Shown here piece by piece: positions 44,252-53,504 of a DNA stretch of 64,000 nt. Location: the NCBI GenBank assembly GCA_902554705.1, contig CACDPP010000004.1:19332-83331 (forward strand), read 5' to 3'. The notes under the pieces are model-generated. The model searched no databases. It saw nothing but the letters and a program-made list of their open reading frames with translations, and was not told the origin of the DNA. The translations under genes were made by a program, and so were the position numbers. Origin of the DNA: Paracoccaceae bacterium. GTDB lineage: Bacteria; Pseudomonadota; Alphaproteobacteria; Rhodobacterales; Rhodobacteraceae. Every line of letters begins with the position of its first letter. The stretch's first letter is position 1.

Positions 44252-45507
44252 AGGTAATTCTCCGAATTGAACTTTTTTGCCAAGCTAGTAAGCTCACTAG
44301 CATTTTTTATCGATTTATTATTTAAGATTAACTCGCGTCCCATCATTAAGTTTCTAGCTTCGAGCTGGGACCTTTTCTTAGTATCATTGATCTCCTCAAA
44401 ATCCGCATTGTGTGCAAGTGACAAGACACGCCTATGCATTTCAATACCACATACAGCAACAGCATCTTGCCATATGTATTCAAGCATCTCATTAAGCGCA
44501 AAGTCTGAGCTATCTCCCTGATCTTCAAACATTGAACTTGGGAACAAAATGCCTGTTCTTTCAAAATTCCATAGTTTTTTAAACTCCTGCTGAAATGTCT
44601 CAAAAGTCTCTTCGATAACTTTCAAAATCCAATTTTGATATTCTGACAATTTTTCGCTATCGCGATGCCCTGGTTGACTAAAATAAGCCATTAAGTAATT
44701 GGAAATTAGCATTCCAATATCAAAGCCCATTGGACCGTAGAAGCCAAATTCGGGATCTATAACTTTTGTTTCATTATCTGTGCACATCACTGAACCAGAG
44801 TGTAAGTCACCATGACACAAGGTCTCTGTATTTGATGTGAACTTCATGAGCATTTTTTGAGCTTCACTTTTCATTTTAACATCTGATCTTAGTATTTTAA
44901 CAATGGGATCTAGCCCCTCTGTGTGATGGTTCATTTCTGCTTCAAAATAAGGCTCCGTAAAAACGAGGTTTTCGGTGATTGCCATTAGCGCGAGGTTACC
45001 CTGAAACATTGCTGTATCACTTTTTTTGTCGGCTGTTTGTAGCGATAAATCAGAACCTCTAAATGCATTACGCGCACAGAATTCTCCAAGCCTTTGCGCT
45101 AATCCGTTTATATATTCCCCAGCAATTAATTTTTTTCTTAAAATGATATGCGGCAAGAGCATTTCCATAGCGATGATGGCTTGTTCCTTATCAAAATAGT
45201 ATATTACCGGCACGCTTCCTGGATCACGCTTGGCTTGTCTTACTAAAACCTCATGCTCAAAGAACGAGCGGCTTAAGGGCAATGGCCAGCTATCTCCTAC
45301 TAACCTCACATAAGGAAGGGCCTGCTTTATAATTATATTTCCTGATTCACTTGAAACCGTGTAGACAAGATTTAAGTTCCCATCACCCACTTCATCAATC
45401 TTCCATTTGCTTGTGTCGTCACCTACTACTTTACAGATAGCATCAACTGACCCTAATCTAGCGGCAAGCGTTTCGATTGTAAGCGGCTCATACTTTTCCG
45501 AAGACAT
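44248..45507 (-). CDS. mtnK: S-methyl-5-thioribose kinase
   Basis: A 419-residue kinase with the protein-kinase-like/APH fold. [20 protein letters not shown] is the nucleotide loop and Lys, HGDLHSGSV the catalytic loop, and [17 protein letters not shown] the metal Asp. MtnK phosphorylates 5-methylthioribose at C1; 5-deoxyribose is a plausible further substrate. The ATG at 45507 (MSSEKYEP) is chosen because GGAGGAG lies seven bases upstream; 45525 is an alternative. It is the first gene of the minus-strand run, divergent from the ribose-type importer, so an imported free sugar would meet this kinase first. Confidence 0.93.
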   Translation of the reverse strand: MSSEKYEPLTIETLAARLGSVDAICKVVGDDTSKWKIDEVGDGNLNLVYTVSSESGNIIIKQALPYVRLVGDSWPLPLSRSFFEHEVLVRQAKRDPGSVPVIYYFDKEQAIIAMEMLLPHIILRKKLIAGEYINGLAQRLGEFCARNAFRGSDLSLQTADKKSDTAMFQGNLALMAITENLVFTEPYFEAEMNHHTEGLDPIVKILRSDVKMKSEAQKMLMKFTSNTETLCHGDLHSGSVMCTDNETKVIDPEFGFYGPMGFDIGMLISNYLMAYFSQPGHRDSEKLSEYQNWILKVIEETFETFQQEFKKLWNFERTGILFPSSMFEDQGDSSDFALNEMLEYIWQDAVAVCGIEMHRRVLSLAHNADFEEINDTKKRSQLEARNLMMGRELILNNKSIKNASELTSLAKKFNSENYL

Positions 45508-45569
45508 ACAATCGCTCCTCCTCATTTAAATTTTTAATTAAAATTGAACATAAACAGGCAATGGCATGA

Positions 45570-45595
45570 ATTGACTTTTGTCAATAGTGTTGACA
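45570..45595. promoter_or_regulatory. Operator-like inverted repeats and -35-like element between mtnK and ABC importer
   Basis: ATTGAC (45570-45575) and GTCAAT (45580-45585) form a perfect inverted repeat with a four-base TTTT centre. A third half site GTTGAC follows at 45589-45594, overlapping a consensus TTGACA -35 hexamer (45590-45595) for the rightward importer genes. The -10 region (TAAGCT near 45612) is weak. A regulator bound here could control kinase and importer together. No regulator gene is next to it in the window. Confidence 0.5.
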
Positions 45596-45635
45596 GTCCA
45601 AGAGCTTAGGTTAAGCTTTTCCTTGGGAGAGGGAA

Positions 45636-47159
45636 ATGTCGAATACTGCTTGCCAAATTTCTGGTATTGTAAAATCATTTGGGCCGAACAAAGTCCTTCA
45701 GGAAATCAATCTAGATTTGCCTGCTGGTATGATTACTGTACTCATGGGTGCAAATGGTGCAGGAAAATCAACTTTAGTTAAAATACTATGTGGAGTGCAT
45801 CAAGCAGATGCTGGATCGGTTTATCTTTTGGGTGAGAGATTCGAGCCAATTTCACCAGCTGATGCGTTTAAATCTGGAGTAGTGACTGTTCATCAGTCAA
45901 TAAATAACGGTGTTATTCCTGATTTAGACGTGGTTTCAAACCTTATGATTGATAAGCTTGCAGAACAAAATTCAGGGTTCTTTATTAATTCAGAAAAGCT
46001 AAAAAAAGAAGCTGATAAAATTGCGTCAGCCATGGACATAAATTTGGATACAGAAACTTTGGTTAGGGATTTGGGGCCCGCCGATAAACAAATGATTGCT
46101 ATAGCTCGCGCGATGGCCCATGCTCCCAAATTGCTCATTTTGGACGAGCCAACTTCCTCTCTTTCTGAAAATGAAGCCAAAAGGCTTTTTACGCTTTTAC
46201 AAAAACTGAAAGAGCAAGGCGTTGCTATTTTATATATTTCTCATCGAATGTCAGATATAAATAGTGTTGCCGATCGCATCGTAGCCATGCGAGACGGTAC
46301 AATATCAGGACTATTCGAAGAAAAGCCCTTAAATTATGAGGGGGCTGTGACGGCAATGCTTGGCCAGAAGCTGTCGCAAAATGAGATAGAAATAAACGAG
46401 CGAAAACGAGAAATATTGAATTTAAAGGGGGTAAGATTAGCTAATGACAGCAAACCCTTTGACTTATCTTTCTATAAAAATGAAATTGTTTCAATCACCG
46501 GCCTTATCGGTAGTGGAAAAACTACTTTGGCATCGCAAATATTTGGATTAAGTCCAAATTCAAAAGTTAAAATGACTTTAAATGGGGATCCATACAGTCC
46601 GCAAAGCCCAAAAGAAGCCATCGCAGAAGGCGTTTTTATGTGTCCTAAAGATAGGGCATCAAATGCTGTTGTTTCAGAGTTTGATATATCTAACAATTTA
46701 GCGTTACCATTTTTTAAAAAGCACAGCAGATTTTCTTTCCTTCGTACCAAAAGACTTTCTCAAAATGCTAGAAATTCTATTAGTGAACTTGGAATAGTGT
46801 GCCAATCTGAGGCAGACTCCGTTACAACATTATCCGGGGGCAACCAGCAGAAAGTTATGGTTGGAAGGTGGTTGGCTGAGGAGTCTTCAGTACTCCTTTT
46901 AGACGAACCCTTTCAAGGAGTAGATATAAAAGCTCGGCGCGATATTGGTGTCCAAATACGATCAACTTCTAGCCAAAGAGCAACACTCATATTTGTTGCT
47001 GAACTTGATGAAGCTCTAGAAATAGCAGATAGGGTCATTGTGTTACACGAAGGAAATCTTGTTGGTGAATATCAAAATAAAAGTGAAAATATACCAGAAA
47101 TTGTATCGAGTTTTAGTGGAAGCGCTTATAAACAAGATAGTTCAAATTACGGAACTTAA
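45636..47159 (+). CDS. Ribose-type ABC importer, double ATP-binding protein
   Basis: A 507-residue protein with two ABC modules, as in RbsA/XylG. The first has Walker A GANGAGKSTL and Walker B LLILDEPTSSLSENEA. The second has GLIGSGKTTL and LSGGNQQKVMVGRWL, then VLLLDEPFQGVD. The second module's signature is the better one, which is normal for this family. GGAGAGGG precedes the ATG. The gene is divergent from mtnK and forms a three-gene importer with the permease (two bases later) and the binding protein. The substrate is probably a pentose-like sugar; in this context 5-methylthioribose, 5-deoxyribose or a nucleoside is the best guess. Confidence 0.92.
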   Translation: MSNTACQISGIVKSFGPNKVLQEINLDLPAGMITVLMGANGAGKSTLVKILCGVHQADAGSVYLLGERFEPISPADAFKSGVVTVHQSINNGVIPDLDVVSNLMIDKLAEQNSGFFINSEKLKKEADKIASAMDINLDTETLVRDLGPADKQMIAIARAMAHAPKLLILDEPTSSLSENEAKRLFTLLQKLKEQGVAILYISHRMSDINSVADRIVAMRDGTISGLFEEKPLNYEGAVTAMLGQKLSQNEIEINERKREILNLKGVRLANDSKPFDLSFYKNEIVSITGLIGSGKTTLASQIFGLSPNSKVKMTLNGDPYSPQSPKEAIAEGVFMCPKDRASNAVVSEFDISNNLALPFFKKHSRFSFLRTKRLSQNARNSISELGIVCQSEADSVTTLSGGNQQKVMVGRWLAEESSVLLLDEPFQGVDIKARRDIGVQIRSTSSQRATLIFVAELDEALEIADRVIVLHEGNLVGEYQNKSENIPEIVSSFSGSAYKQDSSNYGT

Positions 47160-47161
47160 AT

Positions 47162-48184
47162 ATGGCTAATGATCAAAAAATGAATTCAAGACGTTTTGCT
47201 ATAAAATACGGCTTTCTTATTCTACTCGTAGGATTGGTAATTTTCTTTTCGATAGCAGCAGAAGGGTTTGCTGGACCTCGATCTGCTGTATTTATTTTTC
47301 AATCTGTTTCTATAACAGGTATTTTGGCCCTTGGTGTTACAGCCACGTTGGTAGTAGATGGTTTTGATCTTTCTATAGGCTCCGTCGCGACTTCAGCTCT
47401 AATGCTATCTGCATACGTAATGGTCGTCTTAGAGATGTCTGCTTTCTCTGCAATTGTTGCATGTTTATTCATGGGTGCTGCAGTTGGATTTATCAATGGT
47501 TTACTAATAGTAAAAGCTAGAGTTCCCGACCTACTAGCAACTCTTGGGATGATGTTCCTTTTAATCGGACTTCAACGTATTCCAACTGAAGGTCGCTCCA
47601 TTTCCACTGGGATGAAATTACCGGATGGATCTACTACTGAAGGAGTGTACTCGCAAGCTTTTTTATGGCTTGGAAGGCACAGGCTAGATTTTTTCTTAGA
47701 AAAACTTATCCCAATTCCAGTAATCATTTTTATTCTTGTAGGTATATTAATATGGGTTTTCCTCGAGTTAACCCGACATGGAAGATTAATGTATGCTATT
47801 GGCTCAAATGAAACGGCTACGGCGCTTGCCGGAGCTAACGTGAATAAATATAAGATTTTAGCATACGTTATATCAGGCGTAATGGCCTCAATCGGTGGCA
47901 TTTTACTTTCTGCGCGTCTGGGCAGGGGGGATATTGCATCAGGAAACAATCTATTACTGGATTCGGTAGCTGCGGCATTAATTGGGTTTGCCGTTCTTGG
48001 TGCGGCTAAACCTAATGCATTTGGTACAGCAATAGGCGCTCTTTTTGTGGGTATTCTTTTACAAGGTCTCACTATGATGAATGCGCCTTATTATACTCAA
48101 GATTTTGTAAAAGGCGCAGTCCTAGTGATCGCGTTAATTTTTACATTTGCCCTTTCATTTAGTGGGCGCAAAAGTGGTCACTAA
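47162..48184 (+). CDS. Ribose-type ABC importer, permease
   Basis: A 340-residue RbsC/BPD_transp_2-family permease with eight to ten membrane segments. The family landmarks are GVTATLVVDGFDLSIGSVAT near the N-terminus, GFINGLLIVKARVPDLLATLG, and the coupling loop YAIGSNETATALAGANVNKYK. LGAAKPNAFGTAIGALFVGI is near the end. It would form a homodimeric channel. The region around residue 150 (PTEGRSISTGMKLPDGSTTEG) is longer than in RbsC and lies in a periplasmic loop. Confidence 0.92.
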   Translation: MANDQKMNSRRFAIKYGFLILLVGLVIFFSIAAEGFAGPRSAVFIFQSVSITGILALGVTATLVVDGFDLSIGSVATSALMLSAYVMVVLEMSAFSAIVACLFMGAAVGFINGLLIVKARVPDLLATLGMMFLLIGLQRIPTEGRSISTGMKLPDGSTTEGVYSQAFLWLGRHRLDFFLEKLIPIPVIIFILVGILIWVFLELTRHGRLMYAIGSNETATALAGANVNKYKILAYVISGVMASIGGILLSARLGRGDIASGNNLLLDSVAAALIGFAVLGAAKPNAFGTAIGALFVGILLQGLTMMNAPYYTQDFVKGAVLVIALIFTFALSFSGRKSGH

Positions 48185-48216
48185 CATGTGACTTAAACAA
48201 CTTAGGGAGGAAAACT

Positions 48217-49263
48217 ATGTTTAGAAGATCATTATTAAAATTAATTGGAGGGATGGTCGCATTGCCTGTGACTCTTTCAACCTCCGCATTTGCAGGCGAT
48301 ATGCCTGCCCCATTTGATAATCCTGGTGATGTAAAAATCGCTCTTGTCAGGTATCTTTCAACAGGCGACTTTTTCCAAGCCTATCTATCAGGTGTGGAGA
48401 CACAGGCTGCTGCGCTAGGTGTTGATTTAAGAGTTTTCGACAGTCGGCAAGATGCGGCTTTACAGTCAGATATGGTAGATCAAGCTATAGCTTTAGGTGT
48501 TGATGGAATAGTAATTCAGCATGGATTAACCGAGAGTATGCGAGATGCCGCTCAACGAGCAGTCGATGCGGGAATAAAGGTCGTTGCGTTTGACGTGAAC
48601 GTTGAAAATTCAGCCATTCCGCAAATAGAACAATCTGACTATTTACTAGGTAAACTTGCTTTGGAGCAAGCAATCAAAGACAACGGAACTTCCTGGAAAG
48701 CAGGATATGTTTATGTACCAGGGATCGCACCCCTAGATAGACGGCACGCTGCATGGGAAGACATAAAAGCCGCAAATCCAGGCATTGAAGAAGTTGCTCA
48801 ATTTGGAACGCTTGATAACCCGATTGCAAACACAAACGCTAACCAAGCAAGATCTGTATTGCAAGCAAACTCAGATATTACCGTTATGTTTGCTCCATAT
48901 GATGAATTTGCTAAAGGCGTAAAAATTGCAGTAGATGAAGCAGGCCTTACAGATCAAATTGATATATATTCTGCAGATGTTTCAACAGCAGATATATCAG
49001 CAATGCGTGAACCTAACTCTGCTTGGGCAGCAACGGTTGCTACCAACCCAGCTGTTGTTGGAGAAGTATCTGTCAGATCACTCGCAATGATGCTTGCAGG
49101 TGAAAATCCAGGAAGTAATGTTGTTGTCCCACCAACTCTGATCACTCAGAAATTCTTAAATGACAATGACATTAAAAATATGGAAGATTTATCATCAAAA
49201 ATGCCACAATTTGCTCATGCTGATGTATCAGTCCCAAGCTGGATGCCATTGCCTAAGCGCTAG
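48217..49263 (+). CDS. Ribose-type ABC importer, binding protein
   Basis: A 348-residue periplasmic binding protein of the RbsB/LsrB fold. A Sec signal (LKLIGGMVALPVTLSTSAFA) is followed by VKIALVRYLSTGDFFQAYLSG, ALGVDGIVIQHG and GIKVVAFDVNVE. It is the last gene of the importer operon, following the permease by 32 bases with GGGAGG before the ATG. Placement after the membrane genes differs from the other ABC operons in the window, where the binding protein comes first. It sets ligand choice, so it is the protein to test for 5-deoxyribose or 5-methylthioribose binding. Confidence 0.9.
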   Translation: MFRRSLLKLIGGMVALPVTLSTSAFAGDMPAPFDNPGDVKIALVRYLSTGDFFQAYLSGVETQAAALGVDLRVFDSRQDAALQSDMVDQAIALGVDGIVIQHGLTESMRDAAQRAVDAGIKVVAFDVNVENSAIPQIEQSDYLLGKLALEQAIKDNGTSWKAGYVYVPGIAPLDRRHAAWEDIKAANPGIEEVAQFGTLDNPIANTNANQARSVLQANSDITVMFAPYDEFAKGVKIAVDEAGLTDQIDIYSADVSTADISAMREPNSAWAATVATNPAVVGEVSVRSLAMMLAGENPGSNVVVPPTLITQKFLNDNDIKNMEDLSSKMPQFAHADVSVPSWMPLPKR

Positions 49264-49270
49264 AAACTTT

Positions 49271-49299
49271 ATGAGCTGGGGAGTAAATTCCCAGCTCAT
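49271..49299. terminator. Bidirectional hairpin between binding-protein gene and ureG
   Basis: ATGAGCTGGG (49271-49280) and CCCAGCTCAT (49290-49299) form a perfect 10-base stem with a nine-base loop. It lies between convergent genes, and the ureG stop codon (49296-49298) falls within the right arm. No strong T tract follows on either strand, so termination may be partial. Confidence 0.75.
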
Positions 49300-49910
49300 A
49301 GCCCAGCTAAATCAGTTATAGCTTGCGAAACCTTTTCAATATTTAAATTATTTTTTGCTTGTATCAAAAAATAAGGCCTATCTTCCCTTGCTACTTTTAG
49401 ATCGTTTTCCATTGAAGTTAGATCAACATCAACGTAAGGGGCTAAATCAGTTTTATTAACAAGCAAAATATCTGATTTCATCATCGCTGGACCTCGCTTT
49501 CTTGGAATATCAGAGCCCATCGCTACATCAATCATATAAACTGTTATATCTGCTAATTCTGGAGAAAATGTTGCTGACAAGTTGTCTCCGCCGCTTTCGA
49601 TAAATATTAGGTCTAAATCATCATGACGTCGCTGTAATTCTTCTACAGCTGCAAGATTGATTGAAGCATCTTCTCTTATAGCGGTATGGGGACAGCCACC
49701 TGTTTCCACACCAATTAGACGCTCTTCTGGAAGGATTTGCATCCGCATTAAGGCCTCTGCATCTTCTTTTGTATAAATATCATTTGTTATGACACCGATT
49801 GAAAATCTTTGTGTTAGTTCTTTTACAACCGCAGCTGTAAATGAGGTTTTTCCTGCTCCTACTGGCCCACCAATACCAATACGAACTGCAGACTTTTTTT
49901 GACTATTCAT
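49296..49910 (-). CDS. ureG: Urease accessory GTPase
   Basis: A 204-residue SIMIBI GTPase that powers nickel insertion into urease. The P loop is [13 protein letters not shown]; the nickel-binding CPH motif lies in [16 protein letters not shown]; the switch region is [14 protein letters not shown]; the base-specificity motif is [12 protein letters not shown]. It is the last gene of the urease run and overlaps ureF by four bases. Length and motifs are standard. The stop codon lies within a convergent hairpin shared with the neighbouring importer operon. Confidence 0.97.
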   Translation of the reverse strand: MNSQKKSAVRIGIGGPVGAGKTSFTAAVVKELTQRFSIGVITNDIYTKEDAEALMRMQILPEERLIGVETGGCPHTAIREDASINLAAVEELQRRHDDLDLIFIESGGDNLSATFSPELADITVYMIDVAMGSDIPRKRGPAMMKSDILLVNKTDLAPYVDVDLTSMENDLKVAREDRPYFLIQAKNNLNIEKVSQAITDLAGL

Positions 49911-50551
49911 GTTTTAAAAATCCGTGGCTGAAGATATTCGTGTTCCATGGCTGAAACGTCTGAAAAAAAACAGGCAGAATTTAAATCATCAATTTCACTT
50001 TCAGAAGCGGTTTTTACCAGATCGGAAATTGTCGGGTAAAGCTCTAACATTATACGCTGTCCCTCAGTTTGGCCAATAGGTATTAGACGAATTGCGGCCG
50101 ATATAAGATTAGAACAAAAGGCATGTACATAAGCTGGTAGAATAAGATTTTGTTTAATACTCTGTTTTTTCGCAGCCAAAGCAACAGCTATTGGCAGAGA
50201 TAGGTCCCCTATGTCCTGTTTCCATACATCTTCAATCACCTTAGCGAATGCACTTCCTTGAAGTTTTGTTTCCAGTAGGCGCTCCCCAGCAGGGCACAAT
50301 GCAATAGATAATTCATTCATTTTCTTGGCATCATGCCCTCGAAGTATCAGACTTATAAAGATAGCATCAGTTCTTAAAGATCCATACTCCAGTAGATCTG
50401 CAATCCAATTTTGCAATTTCTTACCATTGCTTAAATGACCTTTATCGATGGCCCACTCCAGCCCATGGGAATAGGCAAAGGCACCGATTGGAAATGCGGG
50501 AGACATCCATTGCATTACTGTCATAAATTTCAAATCAGTGTGCATGTGCAT
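49907..50551 (-). CDS. ureF: Urease accessory protein UreF
   Basis: A helical protein of up to 214 residues that acts with UreD and UreG in urease maturation. The family start is [20 protein letters not shown], followed by YSHGLEWAI and the middle [16 protein letters not shown]. The ATG at 50551 overlaps the His-coding end of ureE; an internal ATG at 50524 (MTVMQW) is equally possible, since no clear ribosome-binding site marks either. It overlaps ureG by four bases. UreF acts as the GTPase-regulating scaffold in the maturation complex. Confidence 0.93.
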   Translation of the reverse strand: MHMHTDLKFMTVMQWMSPAFPIGAFAYSHGLEWAIDKGHLSNGKKLQNWIADLLEYGSLRTDAIFISLILRGHDAKKMNELSIALCPAGERLLETKLQGSAFAKVIEDVWKQDIGDLSLPIAVALAAKKQSIKQNLILPAYVHAFCSNLISAAIRLIPIGQTEGQRIMLELYPTISDLVKTASESEIDDLNSACFFSDVSAMEHEYLQPRIFKT

Positions 50552-51002
50552 GGGTACTTTTTACGTGTTCATGTGAATGTGTTCTGCCATGGCCATAGGC
50601 ACCACCAAGTGGCGTAAAAGGTTCTGTAACATGCGTTACAATTCCACCTAAATGTTCAATCATATGTTCTATGACGTGATCGTGCTGAATAAGTATTCTG
50701 GTCTGCTCAACTTGTGCTGGCGTGTGGCGGTTTCCAATATGCCAAGCATATTCCAACATTTTACTCCCTGTAATCTCAGCCAACAATTCTGGTTTGGCTA
50801 TTATTTCTACAAGATTTTTATCATCTAATTCTAGTTGGTCACCATGGTTCAAATTTGTTGCTTTTTCGAGATCTATCAAAAAATCTATTCCACAATCCGT
50901 AAGCAGTCTTTTTCTACGGAGAAACCGATCTGAGTAATTCAAAGAGCACTTTAATTTAGCATTTGAAGTAGGACTCGTAATAACTGATTTAACTAAAAAC
51001 AT
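50535..51002 (-). CDS. ureE: Urease accessory protein UreE, nickel metallochaperone
   Basis: A 155-residue UreE. The N-terminal peptide-binding half is followed by the nickel-binding half with LEYAWHIGNRHTPAQVEQ (the conserved His of GNRH) and IQHDHVIEHMIEHLGG. The C-terminal tail [19 protein letters not shown] carries eight His and would store or deliver nickel. GGAAAG lies six bases before the ATG. The His-coding tail overlaps the ureF reading frame by 17 bases. It comes directly after ureC. Confidence 0.95.
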   Translation of the reverse strand: MFLVKSVITSPTSNAKLKCSLNYSDRFLRRKRLLTDCGIDFLIDLEKATNLNHGDQLELDDKNLVEIIAKPELLAEITGSKMLEYAWHIGNRHTPAQVEQTRILIQHDHVIEHMIEHLGGIVTHVTEPFTPLGGAYGHGRTHSHEHVKSTHAHAH

Positions 51003-51011
51003 GTTACTTTC

Positions 51012-52721
51012 CTAAAACATAAAATAGCGCTGCGCCATGGACACTTCGTCGGCTGGCTGACAAGTTAAAAGCTCTCCATCCGCACGAACCTCATAGGTTT
51101 CTGGATCAACATCGATTTTTGGTAAAGCTACATTCAATTTTAAATCAAGTTTTCCAATATTTCTGGTGTTTTTGACTGGCACCGTTTGCTTGGCTAAACC
51201 TAGCTTTACTCCGACACCTTCAGCATGAGCAGCACCCGAAACAAACGTCACAGAAGTCTCCGACAAAGCTCGCCCGTAAGCTCCAAACATGGAACGGGTG
51301 TAAACTGGTTGCGGAGTGGGAATGGACGCGTTCGGATCTCCCATTTGAGCAACCGCTATTGTACCTCCCAATAAAACCATCTCTGGTTTTACTCCAAAAA
51401 ATGCTGGATTCCAAAGAACTAGATCTGCTCGCTTACCGGGTTCCACTGACCCAACCACATGGGAAATTCCGTGAGCGATTGCAGGATTTATTGTATATTT
51501 TGCGATATATCGTCGAGCTCGTAGATTATCATTATTACCTGTTTCTTCGGAAAGCGCACCTCGTTGCTTTTTCATTTTATCAGCGGTTTGCCAAGTTCTT
51601 ATAATAACTTCCCCGACTCGGCCCATAGCTTGGCTGTCCGAAGCAATTATAGAAAAGGCTCCCATGTCGTGAAGAATATCTTCTGCTGCTATTGTTTCTC
51701 GCCTTATGCGGCTTTCAGCAAATGCGATGTCTTCAGGAATAGATTTATCAAGATGGTGACAGACCATTAACATGTCTAAGTGTTCTTCAACCGTATTTTT
51801 GGTGAATGGTCTTGTTGGGTTAGTTGAAGAAGGCAACACAAATTGTTCACCACAAATTTTTATTATATCAGGCGCATGACCGCCTCCAGCTCCTTCGGTA
51901 TGAAAAGCGTGTATTGTTCTTCCTTTCATGGAGTCTACAGTTCTTTCGACAAAACCACTTTCGTTTAATGTATCAGTGTGGATCATCACTTGAACATCAA
52001 GATCATCTGCTACGCCCAAGCAACAATCAATTGCTTGTGGCGTTGTTCCCCAATCTTCATGAAGTTTTAACGCACAAGCTCCACCTAGAACCTGTTCTTC
52101 CAACGCATCAGGTAGCGAGGCATTTCCTTTGCCTGCAAAGGCAAGGTTCATTGGCAATCCATCCGCCGCCTGCAACATTCTGCCAATATGCCATGGACCT
52201 GGCGTACACGTTGTAGCTAAAGTGCCATGTGCCGGTCCCGTTCCACCACCTAACATTGTAGTCACACCAGAGTGCAGAGCATCATCAATTTGTTGCGGAC
52301 AAATATAATGAATATGGCTGTCAAATCCCCCCGCAGTTAATATTTTACCCTCCCCAGCAATAATTTCTGTGCCGGGGCCAATTATTATATCAACATTTGG
52401 CTGGGTATCTGGGTTACCAGCTTTGCCTATTGCCTCTATCTTTCCATCTCTGAGGGCAACGTCTGCTTTATATATACCTGTGTAATCGAGAATGAGAGCA
52501 TTTGTTATTACAGTATCAGGCGCTCCATCAGCTCTTGTTACTTGCGACTGACCCATACCATCGCGAATAACTTTCCCACCACCAAACTTAACTTCTTCTC
52601 CGTAAGTAGTTAGATCTTTTTCAACCTCAATAAAAATCTCGGTATCAGCCAACCTAACCTTATCCCCTTCTGTGGGGCCATACATTCCTGCGTAATCAAA
52701 TCTCGAAATTTCCACTGCCAT
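51012..52721 (-). CDS. ureC: Urease alpha subunit
   Basis: The 569-residue catalytic subunit that hydrolyses urea to ammonia and carbamate. Nickel ligands are in [14 protein letters not shown]; the Lys that is carbamylated is in [16 protein letters not shown]; His ligands are in [12 protein letters not shown] and [16 protein letters not shown]; the flap His is in [22 protein letters not shown] [13 protein letters not shown] carries the Asp ligand. The ATG overlaps the ureB stop by one base. All active-site residues I can check are present, so the alpha subunit looks intact even though ureB does not. Confidence 0.98.
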   Translation of the reverse strand: MAVEISRFDYAGMYGPTEGDKVRLADTEIFIEVEKDLTTYGEEVKFGGGKVIRDGMGQSQVTRADGAPDTVITNALILDYTGIYKADVALRDGKIEAIGKAGNPDTQPNVDIIIGPGTEIIAGEGKILTAGGFDSHIHYICPQQIDDALHSGVTTMLGGGTGPAHGTLATTCTPGPWHIGRMLQAADGLPMNLAFAGKGNASLPDALEEQVLGGACALKLHEDWGTTPQAIDCCLGVADDLDVQVMIHTDTLNESGFVERTVDSMKGRTIHAFHTEGAGGGHAPDIIKICGEQFVLPSSTNPTRPFTKNTVEEHLDMLMVCHHLDKSIPEDIAFAESRIRRETIAAEDILHDMGAFSIIASDSQAMGRVGEVIIRTWQTADKMKKQRGALSEETGNNDNLRARRYIAKYTINPAIAHGISHVVGSVEPGKRADLVLWNPAFFGVKPEMVLLGGTIAVAQMGDPNASIPTPQPVYTRSMFGAYGRALSETSVTFVSGAAHAEGVGVKLGLAKQTVPVKNTRNIGKLDLKLNVALPKIDVDPETYEVRADGELLTCQPADEVSMAQRYFMF

Positions 52722-53027
52722 TAAAGATCACCCATTATTTTACCGTTAAAACCAAAAATTCTTTTTTCTCCTGAAAAAGGAATAAGATTTACTTTTCTAG
52801 ATTGACCAGGCTCAAATCGAACAGCTGTCCCAGAGGCGATATCCAACCGCATTCCTCGCGCACTTTCCCGGTCGAAAGAAAGAGCTTCGTTAGTTTCAAA
52901 AAAAATGATAATGACTGCCCACCTGAATGGGACGGTCTCCCGTATTGGACACCATTATGGAACAACCTTCGCGTCCTTCATTCAAAGTTATAGAACCATT
53001 TAAAGTTATTATTTCACCTGGTTTCAT
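52721..53027 (-). pseudogene. ureB: Urease beta subunit, frameshifted
   Basis: Translation from the ATG at 53027 gives [18 protein letters not shown], then [18 protein letters not shown], and stops after 43 residues. Family sequence resumes one base later in another frame with [34 protein letters not shown] and [11 protein letters not shown], ending at 52721. The shift is at a run of eight A (52898-52905 on the plus strand); seven would restore a 101-residue UreB. Sequencing or assembly error, a real mutation, or transcript slippage are all possible. Both ends keep family start, stop and overlaps (ATGA with the small gene, TAATG with ureC), which favours recent change or an artefact. Confidence 0.9.
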
Positions 53028-53194
53028 GAGCTTTTCTTTGCTCTCAAAAAAATAAATATCAACGGGAAAAACAAAAGACCTATTGCAATATACAAGGGAG
53101 TAGCAATCACTTCATCGATATGGAAATTGGTACTGTTGTGAGCAAGTGAAATATTGGAGGCAAAAACTAGCATTAAAAAAGTTAAGTATTTCAT
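53024..53194 (-). CDS. Small membrane protein within the urease operon
   Basis: A 56-residue protein starting [20 protein letters not shown]. It has a signal-like N-terminal helix with a likely cleavage after SLA, then [11 protein letters not shown], and a second membrane helix ([19 protein letters not shown]) followed by RAKKSS. Its stop overlaps the ureB start as ATGA, and ureA ends eight bases upstream, so it is built into the operon. It is too short for routine gene callers. The two His near the mature N-terminus could bind metal. No family is recognised; a role in nickel entry or membrane docking of urease maturation is speculation. Confidence 0.65.
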   Translation of the reverse strand: MKYLTFLMLVFASNISLAHNSTNFHIDEVIATPLYIAIGLLFFPLIFIFLRAKKSS

Positions 53195-53201
53195 CTTTTT
53201 C

Positions 53202-53504
53202 CTATCTTATTGGGTTGTGAACTGTGACGAGCTTCGTTCCGTCTGGGAATGTTGCCTCTACCTGAACCTCTGGTATCATATCTGGTATACCGTCCATGCA
53301 ATCAGTCGATTTAACTATTGTTGCACCATATTCCATCATTTCAGCTACACTTTTTCCATCACGAGCTCCCTCGACAACAGCATCGCAAATTAGAGCAATA
53401 GCTTCTGGGTAATTAAGTTTAACACCACGGCTTTTTCTTTTCCGAGCGACCTCCGCTGCCATTGCTATTAAAAGTTTATCTTTCTCACGAGGTGATAATT
53501 GCAC
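53202..53504 (-). CDS. ureA: Urease gamma subunit
   Basis: A 100-residue subunit with the full family sequence: [49 protein letters not shown] and TLVTVHNPI near the end. The start is a GTG at 53504, five bases after GGAGG and overlapping the last base of the ureD stop codon (TAGTG). A longer TTG reading from 53516 is less likely. UreA, UreB and UreC assemble into the trimer-of-trimers enzyme. The position after ureD is the usual alphaproteobacterial order. Confidence 0.96.
   Translation of the reverse strand: MQLSPREKDKLLIAMAAEVARKRKSRGVKLNYPEAIALICDAVVEGARDGKSVAEMMEYGATIVKSTDCMDGIPDMIPEVQVEATFPDGTKLVTVHNPIR

Noticed and set aside
47572..48072. A long minus-strand frame of 166 codons
   Set aside because: It lies fully antisense to the ribose-type permease gene, which has clear family motifs; the antisense product shows no domain.
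52802..52993. A plus-strand frame covering the ureB region
   Set aside because: The minus strand encodes clear UreB in two frames; this plus-strand frame is a shadow of it.
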